Source of the DNA: Onthophagus taurus
Lineage: Eukaryota; Arthropoda; Insecta; Coleoptera; Scarabaeidae
NCBI RefSeq assembly: GCF_036711975.1
Contig: NC_091973.1
Location: 4,588,001-4,652,000 of the forward strand
Direction of reading: 5' to 3'
Length of the DNA: 64,000 nt
Both the position numbers and the translations under genes were made by a program. Shown piece after piece: positions 11,772 through 24,075 of this stretch. The notes under the pieces are model-generated. The model saw only the letters and a list, made by a program, of their open reading frames with translations. It was not told where the DNA came from and did not search any database. Every line of letters begins with the position of its first letter. Position 1 is the stretch's first letter.

Positions 11772-14519
11772 CCTATGCACAAACTCTTCGGTCATACATG
11801 GGTCGCTACGGACGCTCCACCAATTACGCTCCAACGCACACGGAAATAGGCAGCCGAAGAGGTTCATCGCTTGCCCAGACCAACGCCTGACTTGCAGACA
11901 CAGCCTACATTAAAAACAAAAAGAATTTGAATGAATCATAAAAATTTCAACAACTTAATTAGTGCAATAATAAAATATTATATATAAAGGTGTTTCTGTA
12001 AGTCGTGGCATGATTTTAATCACAAATACTAGAGTTAAATATGGATCTTCAAAGTTTTCAATATGGTCTTAGAAAGATAAAATTAGGCAAATAATAAGTA
12101 TACAACCACAGGATCAAAAAGATACAACCTCGCCCATGAAATACTGAGCATCAATAGTACATATGGCAAAACTGTACTCGCAACGGATGATCAGCAATTT
12201 TTAATTCTTGCACAAGTGGTATGGATACAATTGCTGTTATTAAGGCACACGCCAAGTCGTACTTTGGATATTAAGAAATGGCCGAACTGTTGATATCAAC
12301 TGTATTACGAGTTATTTGCAATATCATCTCACCACTGTGTTAGCATTGCCTAAACACTCTTCCAAAGTTTAATGAGTGCCAGTTTGCTTACTAAAACTGT
12401 AATTATTTGTCATTTTAAACAACTATTACCGACTGATAAATGTCTGATGCGTCTAAACAAAAATTTCTAAGAGTTTGATAAGATTTGTTGTAAAATATGA
12501 GGGTTTATGACATAATAAAAAAGATTCAAGGATATAATTTGGTGAACATCCTGTATAGCATTGATCCCGTGTTTGCATATTTTCAAAACTGTATACCAAA
12601 TTTTATCTTTCTAAGACAAACCATATTGAAAATATAAAAGAAAATGTTTAAAAATTTCTTAACTTTGAATATCTTAAGCCATTTATGGGTTTTAACTCTA
12701 ACATCATCACCCTGTATATAATTTATAAAGTGAGTCACAGAATTAATGTTTATTATACTAGATATATTTCTGGTATAGTCATTCTTTATGAGATAACTCT
12801 TAGCGGAAACAACAGCAAGATAAACTTACTGTGTCATCAATGCGTTAAAGAATTCTTGGATCTAATGCACAACTTGATAAAAAACTTAAAACAGAATTTA
12901 CAAAGAAAGATTTATCTTTGTTGGGAATTAATCTATATTTTCAAATAATTGTTTGCCTTAGATTTCAAGGAATTTAAATGTTTCATATTTAGTCCAAAAT
13001 ATCCCTGAAGATGAGTTTTTTTTCGAAACACGTAAGACAACTTTTATAAATAATATATGAATTATAGATGAAATTAAAAAAGAAACGTGATTAAATAATA
13101 ATTAATAAGAAAACATATAAGGAAAAACAGAAAATGACATAGATAACCTAATTTTTGTATAAAAACGAAAGCGACAAAATGGAGTAAAACTAAAAAACGA
13201 AACGATATCGGGGCCCCTATCGCAATCTCACCTGGGCTAAATAGGATCATGTTGACTGATATCTAGCTTCTAACAAACGTATCATTAACATTCGTTTAAA
13301 CACATGAGAAGTACACAGTTGTAGTAGCCATGTTTATATCATCGAAACTCCAGGGATAATTGTCTTCTCGTGTCAATACCGTAAACCCGGGGCCACACAA
13401 TCGAAAACACCGCCTTCTTCACCTCACATTTTCTACGCGAAATAAACGTTAAACATGATTCTCGCGACCGAATACAACGCCCAATAACACAACCTTTTTT
13501 TAATACTATTTCTCTCTGCTACTTTAGTTTAACGTGCACGAAACACGTATTAAAATTGTTTGTACTACTGAAAGTTCATTCCATCTTTCTTGTCGGATCG
13601 CACTTCAAATCTTGGAACTAGGTCGGTCAGCGTAAGCACCGTTTACACTATAAAAAATGAATAGGAAAATGATAAAGTTGTGTGTAATCTATTAAATTAG
13701 GATAGAAAATAGAAAAAGGTGTTGAAACGCATCGGGATTTGTAGGGTTTTTATGGCGGAACGCGCCGCGGCGTTTAATTAATCGAGAAGGAACTGTAAGG
13801 TTACATCTGGTATATTGCGTTGGTCGCTACTGCGCATGTATGTTGATATTTACTTGTAAACTTGCCTTAATATCAATACTTTAAAGGGTTTATACAAATT
13901 TTAAAATTAAGAACATTTAACATCTCCGACTATTTACTTTATTTACTTCATTCACTTTATTTACACTTTACGTTAAAATATTAAATACAAACGTTTAAAA
14001 AGAACGAAAATTTCGAAATCCCAACTTTCTAAAACACTTTCTATATTTTAACTTCAACAAACTTAATGCCAACTTCAAAAATAAAAAGTAATAAAAAATT
14101 AATTAATTAATTAAGTGATTTTTTCTTTCTTTTATTATCGAATGTAGATATTGGGTTATCGCAATAAAGAAAGTTTAAACATGAAATTATTGCGACAGCA
14201 TCGTTTATCGGCATCGTGTAATTGCTACGAAATTAAATCCGGGAATAAACAGCTTGGAGGTGCTAAAAATACCTTTGGGCGGTTAATTTATTAGAAATGA
14301 AGTTGGGTTATTATACAAGGTGCCATCTATAAATGAAAATTTGCATTGCATGTTGGTAATACAGATTTTATATGTTTAAGTTTAACAAAAGTACATATTT
14401 ATGATTTAAATGGGGGGAAAATAAAAGAGAAGGAAAACTCTGAAGTACAACCCTCCTGGTAAGGGGATGAGGCATACAGCGAACTCGAAAATATAAAAAT
14501 AAAATAATAAAAAAAAGTA
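11772..14519. other. BTBD7 upstream region, no coding gene seen
   Basis: It contains a decayed DNA transposon (11988-12716). A comparatively CpG-rich stretch at about 13200-13800 is a candidate BTBD7 promoter or first non-coding exon on the minus strand. The rest is AT-rich with no supported gene. Confidence 0.4.
11988..12716. mobile_element. Decayed DNA transposon with imperfect terminal inverted repeats
   Basis: The left end holds TTTTCAATATGG, TTAGAAAGATAAAATT and AGAGTTAAA. The reverse complement of the right end (about 12600-12716) holds the same blocks and terminates in TACAGGGTGATG, the CAGGGTG-type end common to Tc1/mariner-like elements. The interior (12200-12330) resembles a broken transposase but no frame is open. 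Its length of about 730 bp indicates a deleted, non-autonomous copy. Confidence 0.5.
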
Positions 14520-16300
14520 TTGTTCATGATACTTGGGACGGCCGATGTCTTCGAAGTCGGCCGAGATTATTTCCTATAACACGAACATAACCTGGGGCTT
14601 ATTATTATTATTTCTAATATCATGAACAATACTTGGGGCGGCAGACGTCTTCGAAGTCAGCCGAGATGATTTCCTCCATAAATTTCAAGCAGGTTAAGAG
14701 AAATACTCTCGGCCGACTTCGAAGACGTCGGCCGCCTCAAATATCACGAACAATGCAATAAGTCTACCCTGCATGAAATTTATGGAAGAAATAATCTCGG
14801 CCGACTTCGAAGACGTCGGCCGCCCCAAGTATCACGAACAATACAATAAGTCTACCGTGCTTCTACGCAACCCAACCCAACCTTGGTTGAAATTTGTGGA
14901 AGAAATAATCTTGGTCGACTTCGAAGACGTCGGCCGCCCTAAGTATTGTTCATGATACTTGGGGCGGCCGACGTCTTCGAAGTCGGCCGAGATGATTTCC
15001 TCCGTAAATTTCAAGCAGGTTAAGAGAAATACTCTCGGCCGACTTCGAAGACGTCGGCCGCCTCAAATATCACGAACAATGCAATAAGTCTACCCTGCAT
15101 GAAATTTATGGAAGAAATAATCTCGACCGACGTCTTCGAAGTCGGCCGAGATGATTTCCTCCGTAAATTTCAAGCAGGTTAAGAGAAATACTCTCGGCCG
15201 ACTTCGAAGGCGTCGGCCGCCTCAAATATCACGAACAATGCAATAAGTCTACCCTGCATGAAATTTATGGAAGAAATAATCTCGGCCGACTTCGAAGACG
15301 TCGGCCGCCCCAAGTATCACGAACAATGCAATAAGTCTACCCTGCATGAAATTTATGGAAGAAATAATCTCGACCGACTTCGAAGACGTCGGCCGCCCTA
15401 AGTATTGTTCATGATACTTGGGGCGGCCGACGTCTTCGAAGTCGGCCGAGATGATTTCCTCCGTAAATTTCAAGCAGGTTAAGAGAAATACTCTCGGCCG
15501 ACTTCGAAGACGTCGGCCGCCTCAAATATCACGAACAATGCAATAAGTCTACCCTGCATGAAATTTATGGAAGAAATAATCTCGACCGACTTCGAAGACG
15601 TCGGCCGCCCTAAGTATTGTTCATGATACTTGGGGCGGCCGACGTCTTCGAAGTCGGCCGAGATGATTTCCTCCGTAAATTTCAAGCAGGTTAAGAGAAA
15701 TACTCTCGGCCGACTTCGAAGACGTCGGCCGCCTCAAATATCACGAACAATGCAATAAGTCTACCCTGCATGAAATTTATGGAAGAAATAATCTCGGCCG
15801 ACTTCGAAGACGTCGGCCGCCCCAAGTATCACGAACAATACAATAAGTCTACCGTGCTTCTACGCAACCCAACCCAACCTTGGTTGAAATTTATGGAAGA
15901 AATAATCTTGGTCGACTTCGAAGACGTCGGCCGCCCTAAGTATTGTTCTTGATACTTGGGGCGGCCGACGTCTTCGAAGTCGGCCGCCTCAAATATCACG
16001 AACAATACAATAAGTCTACCCTGCATGAAATTTATGGAAGAAATAATTTCGGCCGACTTCGAAGACGTCGGCCGCCCTAAGTATTGTTCATGATACTTGG
16101 GGCGGCTGACGTCTTCGAAGTCGGCCGAGATGATTTCCTCCATAAATTTCAAGCAGGTTAAGAGAAATACTCTCGGCCGACTTCGAAGACGTCGGCCGCC
16201 TCAAATATCACGAACAATGCAATAAGTCTACCCTGCATGAAATTTATGGAAGAAATAATTTCGGCCGACTTTGAAAACTTCGGCCTCTCTACGAATAGTT
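14520..16300. repeat. GC-rich palindrome cluster 1
   Basis: About 23 copies of a 25-bp near-palindrome occur in both orientations: arms CGGCCGAC and GTCGGCCG around a TTCGAA centre. Between them are alternating AT-rich spacers (ATTTCAAGCAGGTTAAGAGA; ATCACGAACAATGCAATAAG; CTACCCTGCATGAAATTTAT). Larger blocks are themselves arranged head-to-head, so the cluster is a nest of inverted repeats. Copies are nearly identical, implying recent amplification. Open frames here read alike on both strands and are by-products of the palindromes. Confidence 0.93.
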
Positions 16301-16312
16301 CATCATCTAGTG

Positions 16313-16720
16313 TAGCCCACTCATTACTTCTTCTTCTTTTAGCACTATAGTCCGGGGTGGGTCTTGGTTTCCTCCACTATCCTCTTCCAATCCATCCGGT
16401 TTTCAGTGACTCTCCTCAAATTTCCGATCCTCAGAACCCTGACATCATCATCCTATCTTGCCATTTCGTGCAGGACCTGCTCCTACCTCTTCCGAGGCTG
16501 TTTAGGTTTCGTAACTGTTTTTGTTCCTACAAGGTAAGGTTGTTGACCGGACGCCCAACCTCCTAATAGTCGGAGGACCATCTTCCCCGCTCTCGTTCGC
16601 CCTGCAGGTTGATTACTACATCTCCAGCAGGGTTGCTCAGGTTTCCAGGGTTGACAACGTGGAGGTGAGAGTCGGGATTGGATAGCAGAGGCTATGCATC
16701 TTTAACAGGAACGAAAGCTG
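16313..16720 (-). mobile_element. Probable non-LTR retrotransposon (LINE) 3' remnant
   Basis: On the minus strand, 16330-16450 reads LRRVTENRMDWKRIVEETK followed by THPGL and a stop, the style of C-terminus found at the end of many insect LINE reverse-transcriptase proteins. Upstream sequence to about 16720 is GC-richer than the flanks but has stops in every frame. It is a 5'-truncated dead fragment, abutting the palindrome cluster. The clade is not assigned. Confidence 0.45.
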
Positions 16721-18301
16721 TGCGGTGCGCATAAAAAGAAGTACATCAATATGGTATTAAATCATACTTAAAAGAGGATAATTAAAAATATAACTGCATT
16801 TATATGTTTATTTCTTTAAATCACTTACAAGAATGTTATAAAATGCACATAATCAAACTTTAGCAGAAGGCAATTTTATTTTCTCATTTTTTACGTGAAC
16901 TTTACAGTCTTAGGCTTGACACTAAAGTTTTTTTTTATTCTTTATTGTTACCATATTAACCATATAACAAATATTTAAGTAGATTATGCAAATTAATAAA
17001 ATGATAATAAAAAGAAATAATAAAATAAAACGTTTTTCTAACTTAATAACAATTCTTAAAGGATTAATATATTGGTAATTAATTAATTAAGAATAATCAA
17101 TTAATAAAACAATATAGAATAATTTAAGAAACAAGTTTTCAATTTTTGAATCAGCTTTTAATAATGAAAAAAAATTTTAGGCTTCAATATTTCTAACAAC
17201 GACACGTTTTGTACTATTCTTTGTAAATTATTGTTTTTAATGGGTCAGTCGATATGAGGTAGAACTTGAAAAATGTTTATCATCGAAGTATATATGGATG
17301 GTTCAGTGGACAGAGTTTACGTACTTCGGTCTCATTCATATCGTTCTTTATAAAAATAAATCGAAATAAATCAAGTTAAAAAAAGGTATTGCCTGCCATC
17401 ATTGATTAAAACATTGTTTTTAAGTACAACAAACCGAAAGTTTTAAGTAATGTTTATTTTTGAAGCCTAAAATTTCAAAAATCGCTGATTTATCATGTCA
17501 AGACTCTATAATTAGGCTTGTTTCAATTGGAAAATTTTTCTACGTTTGCACAATAATCTATTATAATAAACTTAAAAAACATATTCTTAAAATGAACAAG
17601 AGACCAGAATGGAAATTTTGGATAAACTAAGCTTTGTGTAATTTCTTTTTACAAAAACATATCTACATATTTTGAACTAAATAATTATTGCTTATAGTCA
17701 AAACCATTCCAGTCTCCTTGAAAATAATAACAAAAAAATGCAATTATAGAAAAATTTACAATGCATAATTTGAACACCATATGGACACAGGTAGTACAAT
17801 GGCATTTGATTTGATTATGACCTTGTAACCTGAGCTATTTTTATTCATTTAGTTGTGGTGATGTGTCTAAACGTACGTTCACTGTTATCTTTTAGTACAA
17901 AAATGTACAACGATCATAAAAACCTCACAAAAAAAGTCAATATTGGTGTGTTTTATTTAGGCTAAGGTACCCAAATAATTGTAATAATTACAAAAAAATA
18001 ATTATAAATGACAAAGAAACAAAATTTAACCCTCTACTAAACTTAACGTTGTTTTCTTCCCCGTCCAAATCTCGTCCGTTTGTTGGTGTAGTTTCATTTT
18101 TTGTTTACTTATTTATTTCATTTATTTATTTTTTTTGTTTTTTTTTCGAATGGAGAACACTTGAATTTCATGTATAGTAGATGGATTAATTACAAAAATA
18201 CTATTAAAAATGTCGCTTATTACTAGAGTGAGTTTAAAAATTCACTTAACTTATCATTTATTGGGTAGTCACCGGGTGAATAATATGTGTAAGGCCTCAG
18301 G
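16721..18301. other. AT-rich intergenic / MEMO1 downstream region
   Basis: No coding sequence is recognised. It probably includes the MEMO1 3' UTR. A tRNA A-box-like stretch (TGGTTCAGTGGACAGA, about 17290) lacks a convincing B box, so no RNA gene is called. Confidence 0.4.
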
Positions 18302-21300
18302 TTATTCGAAAACTAGGGCTGCCGACGCGTAACTAACGGACGAGTCATTCATGTTACGACACTGGCTCGACTGAGCATATTTTAGGAATTTCAAACTTGC
18401 AGATTGCGTGTGGTCATTCCTCAATAATTCTTGTACAGCCTAAAAAAGAAATACATTTCTAAACATAAACTTTTAATTAGAATTTTTAAATTGAAACCTG
18501 TAATAAAATTCCGATTGGATGTCTACCACAAATCGTATTGCCATACTTTTTCAAATAATTCGTAAATTCTGTTGGATTCAACTTTTCTATTATACCCATA
18601 CCCTGCAAAAATATGTCATTCTCTGCAAATTCTTTTTGTATAAAAAAAATTACCGCTCTATCAAGTCCTTCAATAGATTGATAAATACTTCCGTAAGACC
18701 GATCGTAATAAGTATAACGAAACCTATGTCCCCAATGACAAAAGTCTGACGATATCACAAAGAGATTCTGTGGATCAGCTAAATAACTAGAGAGTATCCG
18801 ACCGTAACATGCCTCTCTGTCTTGACTAAGTGATCCGACAAGAATCGGTACAACAGTAAACTGGTGTTTAAAACTATAAATCATGCTGATTAATAAAACA
18901 TACATTAATACAGGGTGTCTCGCGTAACTAGTTCGTTAGAACTAGTTTTTGTGAAATTTTCTAATTTTTTCTTTGTGTTCGACACGTCCTGTCTAAAACT
19001 TCCAAAAACTGTCAAAATTCCAAGGCTTTCTAATTCATTCCGTGCATGTTTTGAGAAATTTCCCAATATGAGGGAAACTACAACAAATACACTGTTGGAA
19101 ATAATTCACGAGCACACCCTATATAATCTCAACGCGTGAAGATAAATCCATAATATTTGCGGAGCATAAAGGTTTACTGTAGACTGAAGTGGGTGAATGG
19201 AGGGCGATCGCGTTACTTAAGCGAGGAATGGTTGTGGGTATGCACATTGAGGGTGCCCGTAGTAGCATAAAAGTTCTAATGGGTGTTTTTACTGGGCACT
19301 GCCGATTAAAAGCACACCTCAACTTGTTGAGTTTAGCCAACGATGTTGAATGCCGACTATGTGCGGAGGAAGCAGAGACGGTTGAGCATGTTTTATGCCA
19401 CTGCCCTGCCGTTAACCGTATCAGATTCTCGATTTTTGGGTCGCAGTTTATCTCCTCAAGGCATCTGAATGACCTTTCGCCGAGCAAGGTATTAATGTTC
19501 GTTAAGAGCATTGGACTGCACGGTGAAATTTGATAACGATATCTATCGGGGTACAATAGATCCTTAGGGTCGCGGTGCAAGGTTGGTTGGTCCGCCTACC
19601 CGATATATAGTCAATGCAATGTAATGTAATGTAATGCACATTGAGGGTGTAGCGTTCAAGGCAACTTGGAGCTGTTTGGCCAGCTGGAAGCGAAGGCCAG
19701 GGATGACGCACTCACTACGCTAACTGTACGGCGGCGTTTGGTAGACAGTGGATTGCACTAACACCCGAGCACCACCGCATACGTCATGAGTGAGTCGACA
19801 CTAGACATTGGTGGGTTGCCGAGTGGAGGGACATTTTGTTTTCCGACGAATCACGATTTGAATTGAGCACCGGTGACGTGCGAATTCACCGCCAACCGGA
19901 CATTATGGTATGGGGTGCGATTACATATGGTGGATGTACATGTCTGCTGCGTATACAACAGATAATAACGGGTCAACGATACGTAGATGAGGTGCTATGG
20001 CCCGTTATGTTTCCCAACGTTCGGCGAAGCTCACGTCTGCTATACATGCACGACCGCACATGGCGAGTGTTGTACAGACCGTTGTGGAAGAGCACTATAT
20101 ACGAATGCTTCCATGGCCAGCTCGTTCTCGGGATCTAAATCCGATCGAACATATTTGGGACATGATTGGTCGGAGACTTCAACGTTATCCGACTCCCCCG
20201 GTAAACGTTGAGGAGCTATGGAGGCGAGTTGAGGCGGCATGGTTGGCAATCCCTCCCGCTACAATGCAGCGATTTATCAACTCTATGCCAGGTCGTGTAG
20301 CGATGGTACGCGCTGCTCACGGGGGATACTCTCGCTATTGATGTGACAGAGTTGCGCCACTCTCCATGTGAGGATAAGTTACACTACTTTAGTATTACTT
20401 CCATACCAAATTTCATTGCGCTAGACACACGCGTTCTGATTATACAGGGTGTGCTCGTGAATTATTTCCAACAGTGTAGGTATAGGAATGTTTATATCTG
20501 CATCTGAAGAGTAATGGTGCCAATTTAGACCTTTTTTGCATTAATGTTGGCTGAGATATGGGGTTTTAAAGAGCATAGTGAAATTTTCCAAAAAAAGCTT
20601 CGCCTTGCAAAAGTTCCAACGAACGAGTTACATGAGACGCCATGTATAATATAAATAATAAAATTACTTTTCCATAACTTTAGCTATATACGGGAGATGC
20701 ATCTCTATGCTATGCTCATTTTCATCTGTATCCATGTGCATCCACTCGAATTGACCAGTCATTTCTAATTCAGCGTTTACTGCAACATTTCAAAACAAAA
20801 AATATTAAACTAAAAATAATTTAAAGAACATATTTAAATTTCTTTTTTGGTTACTTTGGGTATCTACAATTAAATCGTAGAGAGGAGTACGATATTTTTG
20901 TGCTCTGGACAAGGCACATCCCAGCAATCTAACATGATGTGACGGCCCCAAAATAAATACTCTACGGACAACTACCGGGCTCACTTGTCGATATGCATAT
21001 CCACCGCAAGCTCCACAATACTGATAACCTGCATGACTAAAAGATAAAGAAATATAAGACTATTACACATAAATTTATGTATGTCATTGCAAGTATGCAA
21101 CCAATATCACAGTATTGGTATTGTAACACGTAAATCGCGTAGTTGGTTGCATACTTGTAACCAAGAATGAAAGGTCCAAGATTAAAAATTTTCCTTTCAC
21201 TTAAAATTAATTGAGTAGGTAAGATCCCAAAACATAAATATTCTTCCTACATCAAAATGTGTATTAAAAAAACACCGACCAAGTCATCATCACCAAAATG

Positions 21301-21865
21301 GATTCAAAATGACTTTGAAACTTTTTAAAGAACCAAAATTTAGAACAACTTTTGAATCATTTATGTTTCTGTGCAAATTACCAAAACTAAGCTTCCTCTA
21401 TGCTTGGGTAATCACAATAAACAGAGTGAATCTGGAAAGTGATCTTGAAAACTCCTGAATTGAGATGAATGAAGTTGTTTAAATCCACCCTAACTGATTT
21501 TAATTTTCAATACTTTTTCGGTGTTTTTTTAGATACACCCTGTATTAAAAAATATATTTCTTAAATATTAATAGAATACTGTAAGTAATAATGATCAATA
21601 CTTACGGTGCTATGATAGCTCTAGCAGGTCCATGTGTTAAATCAGCTTGATTAAGCCAATAATCCAATTGGTTCGAAAGTTCTGAGCCTAAAAATAAATA
21701 GAAATTATAAAAAAATTATGAACAAAGGTAATTAAAAGTTGGGGTATTGAGAAATAGTGGTAAGGTGAATGACATGATAAAAAAATTGCAATTTTTGAGG
21801 TTAAACGTGAATTTACCAGAATCCGTGTACCAACTACCGGCATGGATCGCTCTTCTCACAGACAT
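18302..21865 (-). CDS. MEMO1: MEMO1 (Mediator of ErbB2-driven cell motility) homologue
   Basis: Seven coding exons join in frame: 21817-21865, 21606-21687, 20855-21036, 20668-20779, 18654-18873, 18498-18602 and 18302-18439; 888 nt, 295 aa (human 297). The product starts [17 protein letters not shown] and ends [10 protein letters not shown]. Metal-site residues known from MEMO1 are all present: H45 ([10 protein letters not shown]), H77 (LGPSHHV) and C240 (TICGRHPIG), at a constant offset of four from human H49, H81 and C244. Other conserved blocks are [14 protein letters not shown] and [22 protein letters not shown] proteins bind iron/copper and affect redox signalling and cell migration. The donor of exon 6 (GTTTCA) is weak. 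The 1.8-kb intron between exons 4 and 5 is almost entirely a transposon. Confidence 0.95.
19130..19630 (+). mobile_element. LINE C-terminal fragment (Cys/His motif and TAATG tail)
   Basis: An open stretch 19189-19533 encodes the end of a non-LTR pol protein: [20 protein letters not shown], then [21 protein letters not shown], a C-x2-C-x8-H-x4-C type knuckle found after the RNase H region of I/LOA-type elements. The 3' end is a short (TAATG)n run at 19612-19634. It is strongly 5'-truncated. Confidence 0.65.
19735..20341 (+). pseudogene. Tc1-like transposase fragment
   Basis: The DDE core of a Tc1-type transposase is recognisable: [14 protein letters not shown] (first catalytic D) with VMVWGAI-like [12 protein letters not shown], then in another frame from about 19997 [20 protein letters not shown] (third acidic residue) through [10 protein letters not shown]. 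The N-terminal DNA-binding half is missing and at least one frame change separates the two halves, so it is inactive. Confidence 0.8.
21085..21170. repeat. Short palindromic element (GCAAGTATGCAACCAATAT type), copy 1
   Basis: The arms GCAAGTATGCAACCAATAT and its near reverse complement TTGGTTGCATACTTG enclose about 40 bp including GTAAATCGCGTA. It lies in a MEMO1 intron. A second copy is at 48703-48790. Confidence 0.7.
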
Positions 21866-22975
21866 TTCTCGGGTCGCGACGGTTTTTCCTAAATAAATAA
21901 CTTAATTATCAAAATGTTTATGTCGGACGAAACTTAGGACAAATTAGGATAAATTACTGGCACAAATGCGCACACCTAGGGGATTTTCGATCCTTCAGTA
22001 CACAAAAAATTATCTTTTAGGGGAATTTTAACAGATGAAATCGCCAACATACATTTAAATATGAATAATACAAATTATTTTATACAAATGTAATCGTTTT
22101 AGCAAGTAATTTTTTTGAAATGAGTTGTAATTAAAATATCTTGTGAAATAAATTGATATTATATATGATAGTCTATACTGAATTGATAAACGCACATATT
22201 TGTATTAAGACATCGCATGATTAATACTTGTTTGCATAATAAGTTGGGAATTTGATCTCTTGTCGAAAAAAAATTCTTTAACATATTTTGTTTATTTCTA
22301 ATCTTATTATTCGCAATCTTTGTTTTCATATAAGAACAATTTTTTCATGAAACTAAAGAACGAAGACGAGATTTCTGCAACAATCCATTAACTTTTGCGT
22401 TAGAGGTGAAATATCTTGGAAAAAGGATTGACTTGGAAATCGCACATTTGTTGTAAAACCAAAAAAAAGCAACGATTGTACTCGCCCAGTGTCGAAGGGC
22501 AAATGGGAATACCCTTAAACCCGAGGGTTACAATGTGATCCGTCTGTGATAAGACCCATGGGAGCTCACGGAGCTATAGTTTGGTCTTCCCTGAACCTTT
22601 TGTACTTGTAACTTTTAATACATCATCAAAGCTGATCAACTCCATCACTGCAGTAGGTGTTTGCAAAGAAAACTCTGCTCTACTCTGACCGGAAGAGATC
22701 TACTCAGTTTCTAGGAAAATCAAAAAGTGACTTGGTCCTCACCTACTTCTTGGCCCTAAGATATTCGGCACCCCAGCGCTACTAAAAAGAGTGCAAAAAG
22801 ACATACAAAAGTATCAGAACCTCAAGAAATCAAACCATGTTTTCAAACCACCAATTACATCTAATTGCAAAAAAAGAACAAAAATAGCTTATTTAAGCTA
22901 AAACTAGAACTAACACTACCTAGAACTAGAAACTTTCGGGTTAAACCGTGCGTTTTTTGAAAAAATTTTTAAAGT
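21866..22975. other. MEMO1 upstream region, unassigned repeats
   Basis: It should contain the MEMO1 promoter (immediately right of 21865). The stretch 22470-22830 is GC-richer and repeat-like, but I could not place it in a family. A partial foldback CTAG-type unit lies at about 22895-22955. Confidence 0.35.
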
Positions 22976-23370
22976 TTCGGATGCCATGTTGCAACCTTCT
23001 TCAGAAACAAGTTCGAAGTGACGAAATCGGTTAAAGTTTGACAAATATATGAAAAAATCCGGGTGGGTAGGTTTTGTTAAGATAACTAGCATTTTCCATG
23101 TGCGGCTGAGTTCTCAGCCGTTTTCTCTATTCATGTTATTCCTATGCCTATGAATAGGAAATTCTTTGCAAATAATGTCTGGTTCTAACTAATACATTAG
23201 TTTTGTCGAATTTTATGGTGTGTCTTCCTTTGTGGCAATGCTCTGCAACTGCAGATTGTTAGATTTTGTTTAGTCTCATGTTCCTTGATGTTGCATTCGA
23301 TGTTACGTCCAGTTTGGTCAACGTAATAGTTCCTGCAACTGCACGATAGATAGCTGGTAGACTCCCGCTT
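22975..23370 (-). mobile_element. Penelope-like retroelement fragment (GIY-YIG endonuclease end), broken
   Basis: On the minus strand the C-terminal endonuclease region of a Penelope-like element is recognisable (YYVDQTGRNIE, then KEHETKQN, and KGRHTIKFDKTNVL in a second frame), followed by the family-typical tail with GAAGAAGGTTGCAACATGGC. It is a broken fossil with a few disruptions. Its reverse transcriptase part is not seen in the window. Confidence 0.6.
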
Positions 23371-23374
23371 CATA

Positions 23375-24075
23375 TATATACAGGGTGATTTATTAGCTCA
23401 CCATCAACCTTTGACATATGATAGCTAATCCAATTACCAAAAAATTTATTAAAAAAAGAATTTATTAATAGTCAGCAAAATCAAACTCAACAAAAACAAA
23501 GTTGTCATTGTAATATGTCAGTTTGCTGTAAGGTTAATTATTACATACAAGAAGAAACTCAAAATGTACGCTTATAGTACTGAAGAGTATGCTGATATAA
23601 TTTTCGTGTATGGCTTTAGCAATGAATATCAAGAAAGATTTCAACAGCGTCATTTGCTATATTATTCAGTTTTTAGCGATTCTTTCAGAAGACTTCGAGA
23701 AACAGGTAATCCTGCTCCAGCAAAAGCATGTAGTTAATGTAGAGGACGAAGAAGCTGTAATTAATGCTATCATTGATAATAAAAGTTATTGCAGCAACAT
23801 GCCCAAAATAACGACTTCATTTCAAATGTTCTCTGGATAGATGAATCATGTTTTACACGAGATGGTATAAATAATTACCATAATGAACATATCTGGGCAT
23901 TACAAAATCCGCATGCGATCAACGTTTGGGGTGGAATATTTAACAACAATTTACTAGGTTTGCATGTACTTGATGGACGTTTGAACGCTGTAAATTACAG
24001 ATTTGTTTTGTACAATACACTTTTTGATTTATTTGAAGATGCACCTCTTAATGTAATTGAAAAGTGTGTGTGAAA
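23375..24075 (+). pseudogene. Mariner-like transposon relic with DUF4817 and DDE transposase pieces
   Basis: A TACAGGGTGATTTATTAGCT left end lies at 23381. From about 23563 the frame reads MYAYSTEEYADIIFVYGFSN, typical of the DUF4817 helix-turn-helix found at the N-terminus of insect mariner-like transposases. From 23820 another frame reads LWIDESCFTRDGI, then HNEHIWALQNPHA and INVWGG, the first half of a DDE core. The middle is deleted, the frame is broken and the end is missing after 24073, so it is dead. Confidence 0.8.

Larger units (their letters stand above)
18908..20648. mobile_element. Composite transposon in a MEMO1 intron, flanked by ~210-bp inverted repeats
   Basis: The left flank (18908-19122) begins TACAGGGTGTCTCGCGTAAC and ends GAGCACACCCTATA. 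The right flank (20440-20648) is its inverted counterpart, beginning TATACAGGGTGTGCTCG and ending GAGTTACATGAGACGCCATG. Shared blocks include AACTAGTTCGTT/AACGAACGAGTT and TGGAAATAATTCACGAGC. The arms are diverged (clearly under 90%). Between them lie a LINE fragment and a Tc1-like transposase fragment. It may be one element with long terminal inverted repeats that received a LINE, or two solo MITEs around older debris. Confidence 0.6.

Noticed and set aside
14773-16152. Repeated 60-107-codon frames reading EEIISADFEDVGRP on both strands
   Set aside because: They arise from the GC-rich palindromes, appear identically on both strands and in every unit, and have no upstream signals. They are repeats, not genes.
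17280-17340. tRNA-like A box (TGGTTCAGTGGACAGA)
   Set aside because: There is no matching B box and no cloverleaf could be drawn, so neither a tRNA nor a SINE is called.
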